From: Riptortus pedestris | Taxonomy: Eukaryota; Arthropoda; Insecta; Hemiptera; Alydidae | DNA length: 64,000 bases | Assembly: GCA_019009955.1 (NCBI GenBank) | Contig: CM032228.1 | Coordinates: 207,572,501-207,636,500, forward strand | Direction of reading: 5' to 3' | Part shown: positions 39,227 through 50,605 of the stretch, in pieces | How positions within the stretch are numbered: the stretch's first letter is position 1 | Layout of the letters: each line of letters starts with the position of its first letter | The notes under the pieces: model-generated | The model's input: the letters and a program-made list of their open reading frames with translations, nothing else | Database searches by the model: none | Told to the model about the DNA's origin: nothing | Made by a program: the position numbers and the translations under genes

Positions 39227-41804
39227 TTAAACAGTAATGCAAAGCTATTTGGCCCACTGTATCCAATAAGCTGTCAAAAATACGAACGAGTCCAAGAAAA
39301 ACAAATATTATTGAATGATGTTATTGGAAATGTTATTGTTCGATTGTTACACACAGGATTATTTGTTTATGAGATTCAACCCAGTTTCAATGTGCGTGTG
39401 CATTGCATATTCCTGTCCTTCTTGTATCAATCTTGTGTTATTAGAAAGTACAAAACCCGAAGTGCCCTTAACATAAGACGAGATCTTTCGGCAGTTTGGT
39501 TACCATCTTTAAATTAGTTAATATCTAATGTAAATCAAGAGATGGTCGCTAAGCACCAGGAAGCTTTTGACCTTTAATTCGCCTACGTATGACGTGCTTT
39601 ACAATGTGTACGATGAGACGATTTTCCCCATTGTACATAATTTTTTTGACTGCTAACTGCGACGAAAATGTTGGACTTTTTGTTTGTGTTTGTTTTGCGT
39701 GTAAAAGTAAAAAAAACTACAGTCTTCAGTCTGTACGGCCACTACAAATATGACAGGGAGTGCGTCAAGTTGGCCACTTGACTTCCCACTGAGGCCGTCA
39801 AATAATGCCTTCGAGGGCTGTTGAGTCAAATAAAAACTTCCACATAATGTCATTAGGCGTTTCTAGCATTCTTTTCCAATGAAATGTTGTTTGTTTTTAT
39901 TTTGTGTATGTGTGTTTGTAGATAGTTTTATGTGCTGCATTCATACCTTCGCGAATGTACATTTTATGTTGGCATATTTCAGGTAAATTTTGTCATATAA
40001 CCCACAACAACAAAAAAATGCAAAGAACAATCGAAACCCAAATGTGACATGTTCATAGCTCGTACAACAGTTTTTAGCAAATAACATATATTTATATTAA
40101 ATATAATAAGCCGAATATAACTAAATGCCCAGAAAGATAAAGAGAGAACTTTTGGAAGTTTCAAACTTTAATCTCGCCTCTGAACATTTGAATAGTATTT
40201 CACGCTCTGGAAAAAAAAAATACCTTGATGCCAGGAGAAGTTGGGCCAACTCAGTAATAAAATCATATTTGCTGGTAATATCCTTTCTATCAAAGAAAAA
40301 TGTTGGATTAGTTGTATTGGTCACTGGAGACCTCTATAAAATTTCTGGTTATTTTAATTAATTTACTGCTGGAAGGAAGCTAAAGTAAGTCATATATGAA
40401 TTTCATTATTTCCACCAATTTTTTTATTTTATTTAATTGCTATCGAAAGGGCATAAATTATTATGATTCGAAAGAAGGTTCCAGAGTAAATGTATTTCTG
40501 ATTGCTAAAGAAGTGCAAAATTAATGTAAATTTCCTGCTATTGCCAGAAAATTAGGTTCTAAGGAAATATAGTAGCTAAAATAAAATTGTTGGACGTTGT
40601 TAGTTCATGGAAACGAATAAATTTTTATTTTATTTATATATTTAAAACTTACTTAATTAAAAGTTTCAATTCACTTGGTAAACTTTGCTTCTTGGGTTCG
40701 ATTTCCGAGTCAGGAAAGGTAATTTGTTTAGTGACGATTTGCAGAATTTGGAAAGATAAATAAAAAGTAGAAAATAGTAAAAATAAACTGTTGATTTTAT
40801 TCCATAAGTTTTTAAATGCTTATTAAAAACACGTCAAATATGGGTGTCTGATTGAGTAAATTTAATTTATTCTCAAATCCTGTTCTGTAACCACTACGCA
40901 TCTGTGCTGTAACCAGTAAATCTTCCGTTATGGAAATCTTCCTATATTTTCTACTTTAAAAGAAACTTGCTTGATGAATCTCTTCTATAATTGAAAGTTT
41001 AAAAGGGTATTCGTTGTCGAAAATTCAGATAAAGCTTTTTTTTTTTTTTTAATAATGTAGGATAATTAAAAAATGTATTATGGTGGAAATAAGTGTCTAA
41101 TTCTTTGAATTGACGACAGAAATTATAATTAGTAATTACAATTAAACTGAAGTTTTTAGAAGATTATAACAAGAAGCTTGCCACTCTTCAAGTGATACTT
41201 TCTCATTTGAGTTGGCATCAAGAGTCAATATTTTACTTATCATTTATAATTAAAAAATAACAGTTCACCGGTTTCTAATTTATTTGCACAGCTTATCTTG
41301 TTAGCCACATTTCTCCATCACTCAGTATTATCCTTTAAGTATTATAGTTTTGAAAAAGTAATACTTTCATTTCCTTTACCTTTTTTAGTATATAAAGATT
41401 GTATATCGCGTTCCTGGGCATTTTTAAATAAAAAGTTATACTCATGTTCCCCTTGTGTTTCAGATCTTATTTAACATAGGGTATTTAAAAGAGAGGAATA
41501 CAGATTAAAATGATCAGTTGGTCTTGCTTCTTGCTGGTCTACTTTGATATAATCGCGTGTCTCTCAAGCACCTGGGAAATTTTCTTAATTTGCACAACCC
41601 CCGATTGACAGATTTTTTTTTTTGTCATTTAAGTTTCGAAATAAAACTTGCGCATTGTTTGAGGCTATGGTCCTGAGGCACTTCATTTAGATGAATGAGG
41701 TTAGCTCTAAAAAAGCATCTAAGAGTAGAAATAATATCTTCGGATAAATAAAAAAAACTTTAATTTCACAAGGTAAGAAACATATCAATTGATATAATAC
41801 TCAC
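39227..41804. other. Non-coding, probable intron
   Basis: Nothing recognised apart from the SINE remnant at 40,686. Confidence 0.5.
40686..40745 (+). mobile_element. Decayed SINE B-box region
   Basis: CTTGGGTTCGATTTCCGAGT followed by GTAATTTGTTTAGTGACGAT matches the B box and middle of the SINE. Nothing else is preserved. Confidence 0.4.
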
Positions 41805-41971
41805 CAAATGTCTGTTCAATGTTTGATGAATCATGATTTTGGCTGATTTGGTCCTGTGATGGGTAGTCAAAGACTAAAGAAGATAATTCTAAATCTGGAT
41901 ATGAGCTGGCTTGTGTGGCTAAGAATGCCACCAGGCTGAAAATCAGTGCGGGCCAAGGCATACTGCTTATT
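41805..41971 (-). CDS. Neuropeptide-like precursor, signal-peptide exon (exon 2)
   Basis: Exon 2 starts at 41971, right after a good acceptor (pyrimidine tract, then TTTTGCAG). ATG is at 41961, ten bases into the exon. It ends at 41805 before a consensus GTGAGT donor, leaving a phase-1 split codon (G|). It encodes 52 full codons. Residues 1-20 form a classical signal peptide: a short N-region (MPWP), a hydrophobic core ALIFSLVAFLA, and a likely cut after QASS (small residues at -3 and -1). Residues 21-52 are an acidic, Ser/Gln/Asn-rich linker without cysteine, as in neuropeptide pro-regions. An upstream in-frame ATG exists in genomic DNA but lies in the intron, so the exon-internal ATG is preferred. 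The single G completes a GAG (Glu) codon with the first bases of the exon at 7,836. No family match is claimed for this exon alone. Confidence 0.72.
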
Positions 41972-42317
41972 CTGCAAAAGAAAGAGTCGAGAATCAAACA
42001 AAAATTTAGTTATTGCTAATTGCTGATATTTTTGTATTGTTGTATAAACCATTATCATAGTAATGTAAATGGTGTCAATGTAATGTTAATTGCACAAAAT
42101 GTATAAGAGAAGTTTTTTCGTACCAACATTCTCTATGACATGCGTCTCATCTGCTGCACCAGAAATTTAAGTTGTTGAGGTGCGTGTTCATATAATTAAT
42201 ATTCCAATCGTCAGCCCTTTTATGTATCGTAAGAACTTAACATACAACACGTAAAAATACCACTTTTTCATCCAGGAATGTTGGTTTGTAGAGGATCAAT
42301 CTGTCTAAACAACATAT

Positions 42318-42489
42318 CTGTTTTCCTCCACACTACGTTTAATAAGACCAAGTGTACATCCAGAGTATCGGTCCATCTTCAGTGCGAGGCGCCTCTACTT
42401 TTCCCTAAAGCTCATTGGAGGCACTGAAGATGGAATGGGTAGTCTACAAGTACACTGGGGCGTAATAAACGTATTGTGCAGGAAAACAG
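42318..42489. repeat. 172-bp imperfect hairpin in intron 1
   Basis: CTGTTTTCCTCCACACTACG at 42318 pairs with CGTATTGTGCAGGAAAACAG ending at 42489, and CCATCTTCAGTGC pairs with GCACTGAAGATGG in the middle. The arms are about 75 bases with small gaps. It may be a fold-back MITE or a structured RNA precursor; on the minus strand it would be transcribed in intron 1 of the neuropeptide-like gene. Confidence 0.7.
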
Positions 42490-43094
42490 GTCTGTTTTCT
42501 TCATCCAGATTAAACACTACGTGTTCCTGAGACCCTCTAGCTTCATTGTTCGTTTTCGCGAGAATCGTGACTTCTCGTTATGGAAAAGATCAGCTGAACA
42601 ATATCTCTATTAAAAGCCAGAGAAGAGTTCATGTGCCGTACCGAAATACTTCTAGTTTATAAGACCTTATGGAGTTTCACGTTGGATTTTTAAGGTCGTT
42701 GGCATTTTGTAGCTTTCACAGCTAAAATATATCTTGAAAATCGAGTTATCGTTTGATTAATGTGTCATCTAAAGGTATCGACAACTTCCTTTTGAGAGCC
42801 GATCATGATTTATGTTCTCCTTAAATAAATATGTATGTCTCTTTCATTTTTACTATGACCGAACATATATTCACTATAAACAATTTTTTGTCTTGTTTTA
42901 AATTGAAAACTATAGTTAATATTGTTGTACAAAATAATATGCTCGTTCTCCCCTAAGACATTTAAAGGAACTTAAATATTCCAAAAAGAAACTAACAATG
43001 ATTAATAATGCGATTGCCTGTTCATTACCTAAAATGAAATTACCTAATACAATTTTTAGAAAGCTAACCTAAACATCAGAAGTTGATTAAAACA

Positions 43095-43252
43095 AATAAG
43101 ACGTCTTAATTCATATGGTGAATATATAGTCAAGGATTTGATTCGCGCATGGAGAAATGAGTTAATGAAGAGCTTCTTAATTATTGTCCTTAGGCAAACC
43201 CTGGTTAGAAAAGGATGGTAACATATAGATTAATGTGATCGTTAATAAATAA
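43095..43252 (+). mobile_element. Decayed SINE copy
   Basis: ATTCATATGGTGAATATATA, a weak B box (GATTTGATTCGCGC), then CCCTGGTTAGAAAAGGATGG and a TTAATAAATAAT tail trace an old plus-strand SINE with several deletions. Confidence 0.55.
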
Positions 43253-43267
43253 TCCTTCAAACGAGTT

Positions 43268-43270
43268 ACA

Positions 43271-43315
<45 letters not shown>

Positions 43316-43342
43316 CATATATATATATATATATAATATATA
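43268..43342. repeat. (TA)n microsatellite before a SINE
   Basis: An interrupted TA tract ending two bases before the head of the SINE at 43344. Confidence 0.9.
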
Positions 43343-43343
43343 T

Positions 43344-43562
43344 GGGGCTCAAGTTAGCAGTGTGAGTTGAAGCGTTGACTTTAATCTCACATGGTAAACC
43401 TAGAGTGGCGAGTTCGATTCCCGCCTTGAAATAGGAATATATTTAGTGACGAACTCATTAAATAATTTTTTTAGTCCCATCCTGGCTGGAAAAGGGGGGT
43501 GACCTGTAGATAAACCATCCCAATTAGCCATAGTAGCAAAAAAAAGGACGCTAATACTATTA
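43344..43562 (+). mobile_element. SINE copy, full length
   Basis: It starts GGGGCTCAAGTTAGCAGTG (head), includes B box GTTCGATTCCC, the middle and 3' domain (GACCTGTAGATAAACC), and ends in a short TA-rich tail that abuts another SINE in reverse. It is preceded by a (TA)n tract at 43268-43342. Confidence 0.85.
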
Positions 43563-43775
43563 TTACTTATTAACGTCCACTATTTGCAACTCAGTCTAAT
43601 TGGGGCGGGTTATCTACAGGTTACCACCCATTTCTAGCCAGGGTGGGACTTAGGATGTTATTTAATGAATTTCGTCAGTAAACAATTTCCTATGCCAGGC
43701 AAGAATCGAACTCGCCACTCTAGGTTTACCATGTGAGATTAAGGACAACGCTTTAACTCACTCAATAAATAATAG
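43558..43775 (-). mobile_element. SINE copy in tail-to-tail inversion with its neighbour
   Basis: From the left: tail, inverted 3' domain (GGTTATCTACAGGTTACCAC), middle, inverted B box GAATCGAACTC at about 43704, and part of the head to 43,775. With the plus-strand copy at 43344-43562 it forms a palindrome of about 430 bases. Confidence 0.85.
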
Positions 43776-43839
43776 TAATAATATTACTTAAGACCATCAC
43801 ATGATCTTAGTAATTATTTAAATGTCTATTTATATTCCT

Positions 43840-44018
43840 TCGAGTTCGATTCTTGCCTGGGCAAAGGAAATTATTTAGTGACGAAATTCATTAAATAACG
43901 TCCTAAAATCCCACCCTGGCTAGAAAATGGGTGGTAACATGTAGATAACCCGTCCCGATTAGCCTAAGTTGCAAAAAGTGGACGTTAATAAATAATAATA
44001 TTAATAATAATATTTATA
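43840..44018 (+). mobile_element. SINE copy, head-truncated
   Basis: It starts near the B box (GAGTTCGATTCTTGCC), has the full middle and 3' domain (TAACATGTAGATAACCCGTC) and a (TAA)n-like tail. It is the fourth copy in 0.9 kb. Confidence 0.82.
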
Positions 44019-45081
44019 TTCCGAATACCTTTTTAGACAGGAAAAAATATAAAAATGTTGTATACTTAAATCACTGTTGCTCACAACAATATACCATTGC
44101 ATGGGTAGCGTTAGCATTACTTATTTTGCTCTCTACATTCTTTACTTATTTTTATTAAAATAGCTCTAGTTAAGGAGGAGTATGTGAAGAATAAATATGA
44201 GTATGTGTGTGCATTTACGTATAAATATGTGAGAATCAGAATTTTCAAACAGGAGGGGGGCGGGGGCTTACTTCAACGTGAAAATATATATTCATCGATA
44301 TCTCTGTAAATCCGAGGTTTATCACTGAAAGTGTAAAGAATGAATTGTGTTTAGAATACATTTTAAGGTATTAAACGTAATTTAGTCGTACGTGCTTTCA
44401 AATATTTACTTCCAGTTACTAAATCGAATTCAATAGTGTTCGAAGAGACTAGATAAAATATTTTCTTTAAGAAATACCTGGGATACATTATTCTCCTCAA
44501 CCATTGGTAGGAGTGGGAATGGAATAAACATAGTTAGATTTCCACGGAAAACGTCTACCGACAAAGACGGGTAACGAAGTTTCTAATCCTTCCGACTTCG
44601 GGTAACATTCATACATTCTTGCGTGGTATTACATCAGAATACCAGAAAAAAATGTTGTCAAACTTTTTCTCGGGCTAAGATGATACAATCGTTTACTATT
44701 TGAAGCCAATATCAATAATAAAGTTGTCAATATTTGTCCAATAGACATTCCACGCTTCATGCTAAAAACTATTGTTACGTTTTTTTATTACCAAAACCAG
44801 TAATAAACGTTGCTAATAAGAGTTCTTTTGGATTGCAAAATTAATTGCTCACAAGTTTCACAGTTTTTATCACTGCACAATTTATTTAAAAATGCTCAAT
44901 ACACTTGGATAATTATTCTTAATTGCTACTCACAGTATACACTGATAGCGTCACTGTTCTTCAGATTACACAGAGCAATAATTCACTCACGGTCACTGAA
45001 GTACACCAAAAGACGGCACTGCACTGTCCTTTACTTCGCGGCACTGCACTGTCTTAAACACGGCACTAAACTGTTACTTAC

Positions 45082-45183
45082 AGTTACGGCACAACACTGT
45101 TCTTCTTATAAAAACACTTTACCGCACTGCACTAAGTCGCACTATAGCACCGAACGCACATATGAGCACTTGAGAAGAAAAAC
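45082..45183 (-). other. Putative non-coding exon 1 (5' UTR) of the neuropeptide-like gene
   Basis: Running leftward from the predicted start at 45183, the first strong donor is GTAAGT at 45081-45076, giving a 102-base exon. It contains a short upstream reading frame (ATG TGC GTT ... TAG, nine codons) but no long coding frame. It overlaps a cluster of degenerate AGTGCAGTGCC-like motifs that continues into the intron to about 45,010. The link to exon 2 is inferred from strand, order and the acceptor at 41,972. Intron 1 would be about 3.1 kb. A different donor further left is possible. Confidence 0.4.
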
Positions 45184-45215
45184 TGACTCGCTCGCGGCTG
45201 GCCGGTTCTTTATAT
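45183..45215 (-). promoter_or_regulatory. TATA box plus arthropod initiator, core promoter of the neuropeptide-like gene
   Basis: Seen: on the minus strand TATATAAA runs from 45215 to 45208, and TCAGT (the arthropod initiator consensus) runs from 45185 to 45181 with its A at 45183. The first T of the TATA box is therefore at -32, the normal spacing in insect core promoters. The flanks to about 45,360 are more GC-rich than the surroundings, as expected for proximal promoter DNA. Inference: transcription starts at about 45183 and runs leftward into the exons at 45,082, 41,971 and 7,836. Chance occurrence of both motifs at this spacing is unlikely but not excluded, and no transcript evidence is available. 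Confidence 0.6.
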
Positions 45216-45869
45216 AGTTCGTCGGCATACATCAAAGGGGAATTGGCTGAGCCCTTCGACGTCTGGACTGGAAGGGACTAGTAGGAGCTAGACCCTCTGT
45301 CGGCTTCTTTGATCTATCTCGGACTTCCCAAATACGCGACTCTCTCTCTGAAGGATTATTCATGTATTTTAATTTTCGCAACACTATATATATGACTAAA
45401 AGGATTTTAATAAATGGATCATATAGTGCATCCGTTAACTCTTAAACAGCTGATCCAAGCCGACGGTCTTATGAAGGCATTCGTAAAATTCACAAGAATG
45501 CCAAGAAGAACTTGTAATATATAGGTAAGATAGTTTATATATATAATATATAGATAAGATAGTTTAATTAGGGAGTTAGGCAATTATTGGAGTCCGACTG
45601 AACTGAGGCATTGAGGCTTCAATTGCAGGCACCAATTTGAAACTTTAGGCCGTGATGTAAATGGCTGCAAGGAGGTCTAAGGTACAAGGACTAACTATGT
45701 GGGTGTTTGTGGGTCACAGACTACCTGGTAGATCGAATTCAAAATTTAAAGATTAGAAATTGGATGAATCCCTGGTTCGGGGCTGCCCCTAGCGGGGGGA
45801 AGATGAAATGAAGATAAAGAATGATAAAAAAAAATGTGTGTGTGTTTATAGATATATGTATTTGTGAGT

Positions 45870-46130
45870 AAGGCTATATCGGCCGCAATGTTTGTTTAAT
45901 CGTACCAATCTCGATAATTAATCGTTTTATATAAAACCAAAGATATAAATTTCTATACTCTTATATAAAGAGTATAGAAAGGGAATTTTGAAAATTCGAA
46001 ATATCTCCGTTATTATGGCTGGATCGAATAACTGTATTGAACCAATTTAACTTACTACAAATGTTATTTACATGTTTTCTGAGTAACTGAGATATTTGTA
46101 TTTTTTAAATTTTCAGTCTTTCATAAACCC
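45870..46130 (-). mobile_element. Family A body fragment
   Basis: The stretch has the family A segment from CGGCCGCAATGTTTG through CGATAATTAATCGTTTTATA and CGAAATATCTCCGTTAT to CTGAGTAACTGAGATATTTG, without either terminus. It is preceded by a short (TG)n tract, at the usual microsatellite position. Confidence 0.6.
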
Positions 46131-46543
46131 TCTCTTTTACGGAGAGAGACCCCTCGGATTATAAATTAATCAGTTTACGCCATCTTTAATTATAGGTTCA
46201 GTAAATATAAAATGTATAGATAGACAGGAACCCCCTTTAAAGTGGAGGTTAGTGGTTTTAGAAGAATTGTCATTAGAAAAAAATGCTAGAAGGAGAGATG
46301 AAATTCCTTCCTAGATAAGAATGAATTCTCTCAGCCTGCATTAAGATACATTTCCCAGGTCTTTACTCCCTTATAATATTTCTGATGAGATGGATAAAGG
46401 ATGCTTTATTGCATTAATGTAAATGTGAGATGGGCATTTTAAAGAAAAAGAGCCTAAGATATATCATACCTTGTACTTCTTTTTAGTCGATGATGCCACA
46501 GTTAATAGCTTTAACTTTTATTTAAAAAAAAATACCTTCTATT

Positions 46544-46658
46544 AGCAGATTTCCCTTAAGGGAAATCAGCTATTGAGGCGTACTCATGACGCCATTTTCG
46601 AAAAATTTCTTCAAATGTTTATCAATCCTACCCCAGAAATGACGAAAATGAGATCCGT

Positions 46659-46708
<50 letters not shown>

Positions 46709-46940
46709 TTGATCGTTACCAAACTCGATAATTACTCGTTTTATGAAAAAGGAAGATCAAGTTCGTTAATGGCTGAAATTGTACCAGTGGGAGGGGGTTA
46801 AAAGGGGGGATTTAAGAAAATTCGAAATATAGTCTATACTCTACGCCAGATGGAAAACTTGTATAAAACCATTCCATTTTCGACAAATGTCCATCGATCC
46901 TACCAGGAGATGACGAAAATGAGGTCCGCTCAAAACTATC

Positions 46941-46992
<52 letters not shown>

Positions 46993-47672
46993 CCTGTTAA
47001 CGCTCTAGCGGTCGCAATTTTTTTTTGATCGTTTCCAAACTCGGAATTTAATAGTTTTATGTAAAAAGAAAGATTAAGTTCGTTAATGGCTATAATCGGA
47101 CCAGTGGGAGGGGGGGTTAGAGGAGGGGATTTTTGAAAATTCGAATTATCTGCGTTATTATTCGTCGGATCGAAAAATTGTATAAAATGAATATTATTGC
47201 AAATTAAATTCACTATAAATATTGTTATATACATTTATTCTCTATCTTGAATACTAACCGAGATATTTGCATTTTTATGAAGTCTGTGGTCGGGTAAAGC
47301 TCGGATTAGTTCGGCCATTTTCGTCATTACTCGGCTCAGGTGGAAGTTTGTTCTAACCTTACCTGTCGTTTCTAACCTTACCTTACCTTCGTTACTTTGT
47401 GAGATTTATGCAAACACGTTCTGGTCATCCGCACCCCCCACCTTCTTTAGTTCTTGGACTACTAAAATTTGTGATATTAAAATATAAATTATTCTTACAA
47501 TTCAGAAGCCGTTTCAGTTGGGAATTTATTTTAATTAACTGAAAGATTTCTCATTACCGTTTGTATTTAATCACGGTGGTGTTGTGTTACCAGTATGGAG
47601 ATTTCTCTATTGTAAAATTTCACATGGGAAATCTGCTTAGTTTACGCAGCCCCTGCGTGGCGGACTTTTAAA
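46544..47672 (-). mobile_element. Family A composite: partial copy fused to a nearly complete copy
   Basis: A 3'-end copy begins at 46544 (AGCAGATTTCCC...) with a (TA)n tract at about 46663-46706. Near 46,861 the sequence jumps back to the 3' block (CGACAAATGTCCATCGATCC) and starts a second copy, with (TA)n at 46943-46989. This runs to the hairpin-bearing 5' end, CACATGGGAAATCTGCTTAG then CGCAGCCCCTGCG, at about 47,670. The 140-codon open frame on the minus strand here is repeat sequence, not a gene. Confidence 0.75.
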
Positions 47673-50605
47673 AGACGTTTACAGCACACCACTTCTCAGA
47701 AGGCCCGTTCTCAGTCTTGCCAACACTGTCACTTTGTTGTCATCGTAGGGTAGAAGTTTTTCATGTCGAAATCAAGTGAATTTTAGTAACCACTCGAGCC
47801 CATTGAAGTTACGCTGTACCCTTAGCTTTTAATTAAGTGGGCAGTCAGGATGTCGGGCCATATCTATTACTTATAATTTTCTATTGCTGTTCTAATTCTT
47901 TCTGCCTTTCCTTCTTTTTTAACTGAAAGCCAATTATTCTGGATTTTTTTTTGTCTCCCCACACAGGTGCATGACAAATCAGATCTTGTGGTGGGCCAAG
48001 ATGTGCCCACAATACCCTTCCTTCCATGTTGTGTTCTAGTTACTTCCCTCATCACTCGAATCAATAACAATCTTGAAAAAATATAGGTGTTAAACGAACA
48101 GCAGCTTCAAGTAATTTCAAGGTTTTTTGTGACGAAGGAGTTAATATTGTGTTCCAAGAAAGTCCTTTTTGGAATGGAAGAACAGGTATACCATATGTCC
48201 AGGAAAGAAACCAGAAGAAAGGTGTCTACTCTTTATTCTTCTCTATCGTTTTTTTGGCTATTACTTTATGTGGTTTCTTCCGTGGACACATACCTCTGGT
48301 ACCTGTTCTTCCAGTATCCTTTTAGCTTGTGTTTTTTTTAATAAGCCAAAGGTTTGACAGTTTTTTTAGGTTATTACGTCATCGGACTTTGTTTTTTTTT
48401 ATATAAAATTTCGATTATTGAGTTTGTTAGATGTTACTTATTTATAGCACTTTTAGTAGTTCAGTCTTAAATTGTAGCTACTTTTATTTGTTGACTGCTA
48501 AGTGTATGCTGTTATGTGATGACTGGTTTTCTGTGATATTTGTTTACATTTTTAATTTTATTTATTCTAACTTAAACTTGTGTTTTAATTAGGTTTTATT
48601 TCCTGTTTAGGCTAAGGTTTTTGTATTTGTTTAATATTTTAAATAAAGTTGATTGCATGTTTTTCATTTGTTCTGTGTAAGAGAAAAAGACACTGAAGAT
48701 GGAGCTGTTGCTCTGAAAGTGCAATTTGCCTAAATAAAAGGCATTGTAGAGGAAAAAGGCCTACTGTGTAAATCCAAATTCATCTTCCTCTACTACCCAG
48801 CTTCACTGGAAGGGTCTAATAAAAATATTTCATTCAATATTTTATCATAACGGCTTTAAAGAAAATATACCGTATTGGACCAAAACCATTTGGGTGCTCA
48901 TAGAATACCGTCGAAAACCTTTTTTGTATACCTTTGTGTTTCAGAGTCATCATTTTCAACAGTTTCAAGTCTTTGCGAAGTGCATGAATTAAGCTAATAA
49001 TTCTCTCATAACGTCCGTTTGTTATGACGAAATACTTGGAAGATACCTACAATAAAATAAATACAGGGATTTTTATTACACCTATAAAGAGTGTTTTGGT
49101 CGAAGATAGAGAACGTAATAACGAGATATTCGCTATTATTGTCATCTTTAATATAATTTATTCGGTTTAATATGTTTTTAGAAATATTTTATCATTATTA
49201 TTGCTACAAAATATACCACATCATTAAAGTGACTTTATTGGAGATGTTACATAGAGCTGCTTCAAGTGACAGAAACAGGAATTGTTTCTTGCGCAGGTAA
49301 CGTTTGAACTCCCTCCTGTATTTTTTCATTTGGATAAACTAGAATGAAATAAGCTAATTTTAATTTAACGCCGACATTTTACAATTTATGTAAATGAACC
49401 TGACGATATTTCTGAAGGAGTGAAAACATTTAATAGAGAAAGAGAAATGTACAATTGTTTATAAGTTACAATCTGAATAGATAGATTAGATAAATTATCG
49501 ATTACTAAATACATTAAATTATCTATAGAGATTGATCTATTCGTTCTGATTCACTGAATGAATGATTCAGGATGATCACAAGTCCTTTATAGATGTCCAC
49601 ATTCGAAAATAGAGCCTCGTGGTATAATAGAAAGGTCAATTCTAAAATTAAATAACTCTGAAATATCTCATTCCTTTGAAGAATGTTTCGGCTTGCTATT
49701 CTAAAATATTTTATGGCCGTTCTTATCAATGATTTTACAATGTTTGTTTTTAATTAAGGTTACTTATTTTCCTTACATTCTTATATCCCATCTCATTGAT
49801 AAACTCAAACATCTTGAAAATTGTGAATAATATTTAACTTGCCCAGGTTCATTTAAATATGGGGCAACATAATTATTAATAACAAGTAGTAATTAAAAAA
49901 CACATCTTAAATGGGACCAGCACGACTTAACTTTGAAAAATTATTAGACAAGTTATATTTATTAAACAAGTCTGTTTAAGAAACAAAAATACTAACATTG
50001 CGTGCCAACAAAAAAAAAAGTCTTTCGACTGAAAGTTTTCGAAACTCAAAACATTTTGGAATTTACCAGGTAAAACTTGCCATCGGAGGGTTATACCCGT
50101 TATAATGCATACTGTAAAACTAAACTTCCAGGTACACTCTTTTTATTAAAACAACCTTGTTCAATCTAAACTTTTATTTATTGTTTGAGTGTCGCAACTT
50201 TAACGTAAATCAGTTTTCCCCTTCGCCAAACGACAGCAAAATTTGTGAAGCCATCATATTCTTTATTATGTAATATAATACCCAAGGTAAGAGAAGGAAA
50301 GGAGCCATAGTGGAATATAGAAATCTATGGTTGGAGCGAGGAAGGAGATACACACCTCTAACAGATTGAATTCTTTATTGCACACTGGCTTTCAAGGGCA
50401 TATTAAGAGAACTCACAAAAAAGGAGAACATGTTAAAACATTTGACAACAATGGAATATTCTTTCTCTATTCTTTTTTCCTCACTCTAATGTAGCAATGT
50501 GAATGAATACTCCTACCACGTTGTTAACAACTTTATTAAAAAATATGTTTTTCTGTAGAAAATATGTTTACTTTTAGTAACATATACAAATTTATAGAAA
50601 CTTTT
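47673..50605. other. Non-coding stretch upstream of the neuropeptide-like promoter
   Basis: It contains the inverted repeat at 48175-48313 and a GACACTGAAGATGGAGCTGT segment near 48690, of a type often found near retroelement ends; no element could be delimited. Confidence 0.45.
48175..48313. repeat. 139-bp imperfect inverted repeat
   Basis: TGGAAGAACAGGTATACCAT at 48175 pairs with ACCTCTGGTACCTGTTCTTC and CCA ending at 48313. The arms of about 35-40 bases hold a short insertion (CAGA) and enclose an AT-rich loop. The open frames running through it are incidental. Confidence 0.65.

Noticed and set aside
44810..45217. 135-codon plus-strand open frame
   Set aside because: It overlaps the minus-strand promoter, exon 1 and the AGTGCAGTGCC cluster, and shows no domain. 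It is likely a shadow of low-stop sequence.
46812..47234. 140-codon minus-strand open frame
   Set aside because: It lies wholly in family A repeat DNA and includes a translated (TA)n tract.
48680..48760. Retroelement end suggested by GACACTGAAGATGGAGCTGT
   Set aside because: Similar strings occur near ends of some retroelements, but no coding remnant, repeat boundary or second copy was found to delimit an element.
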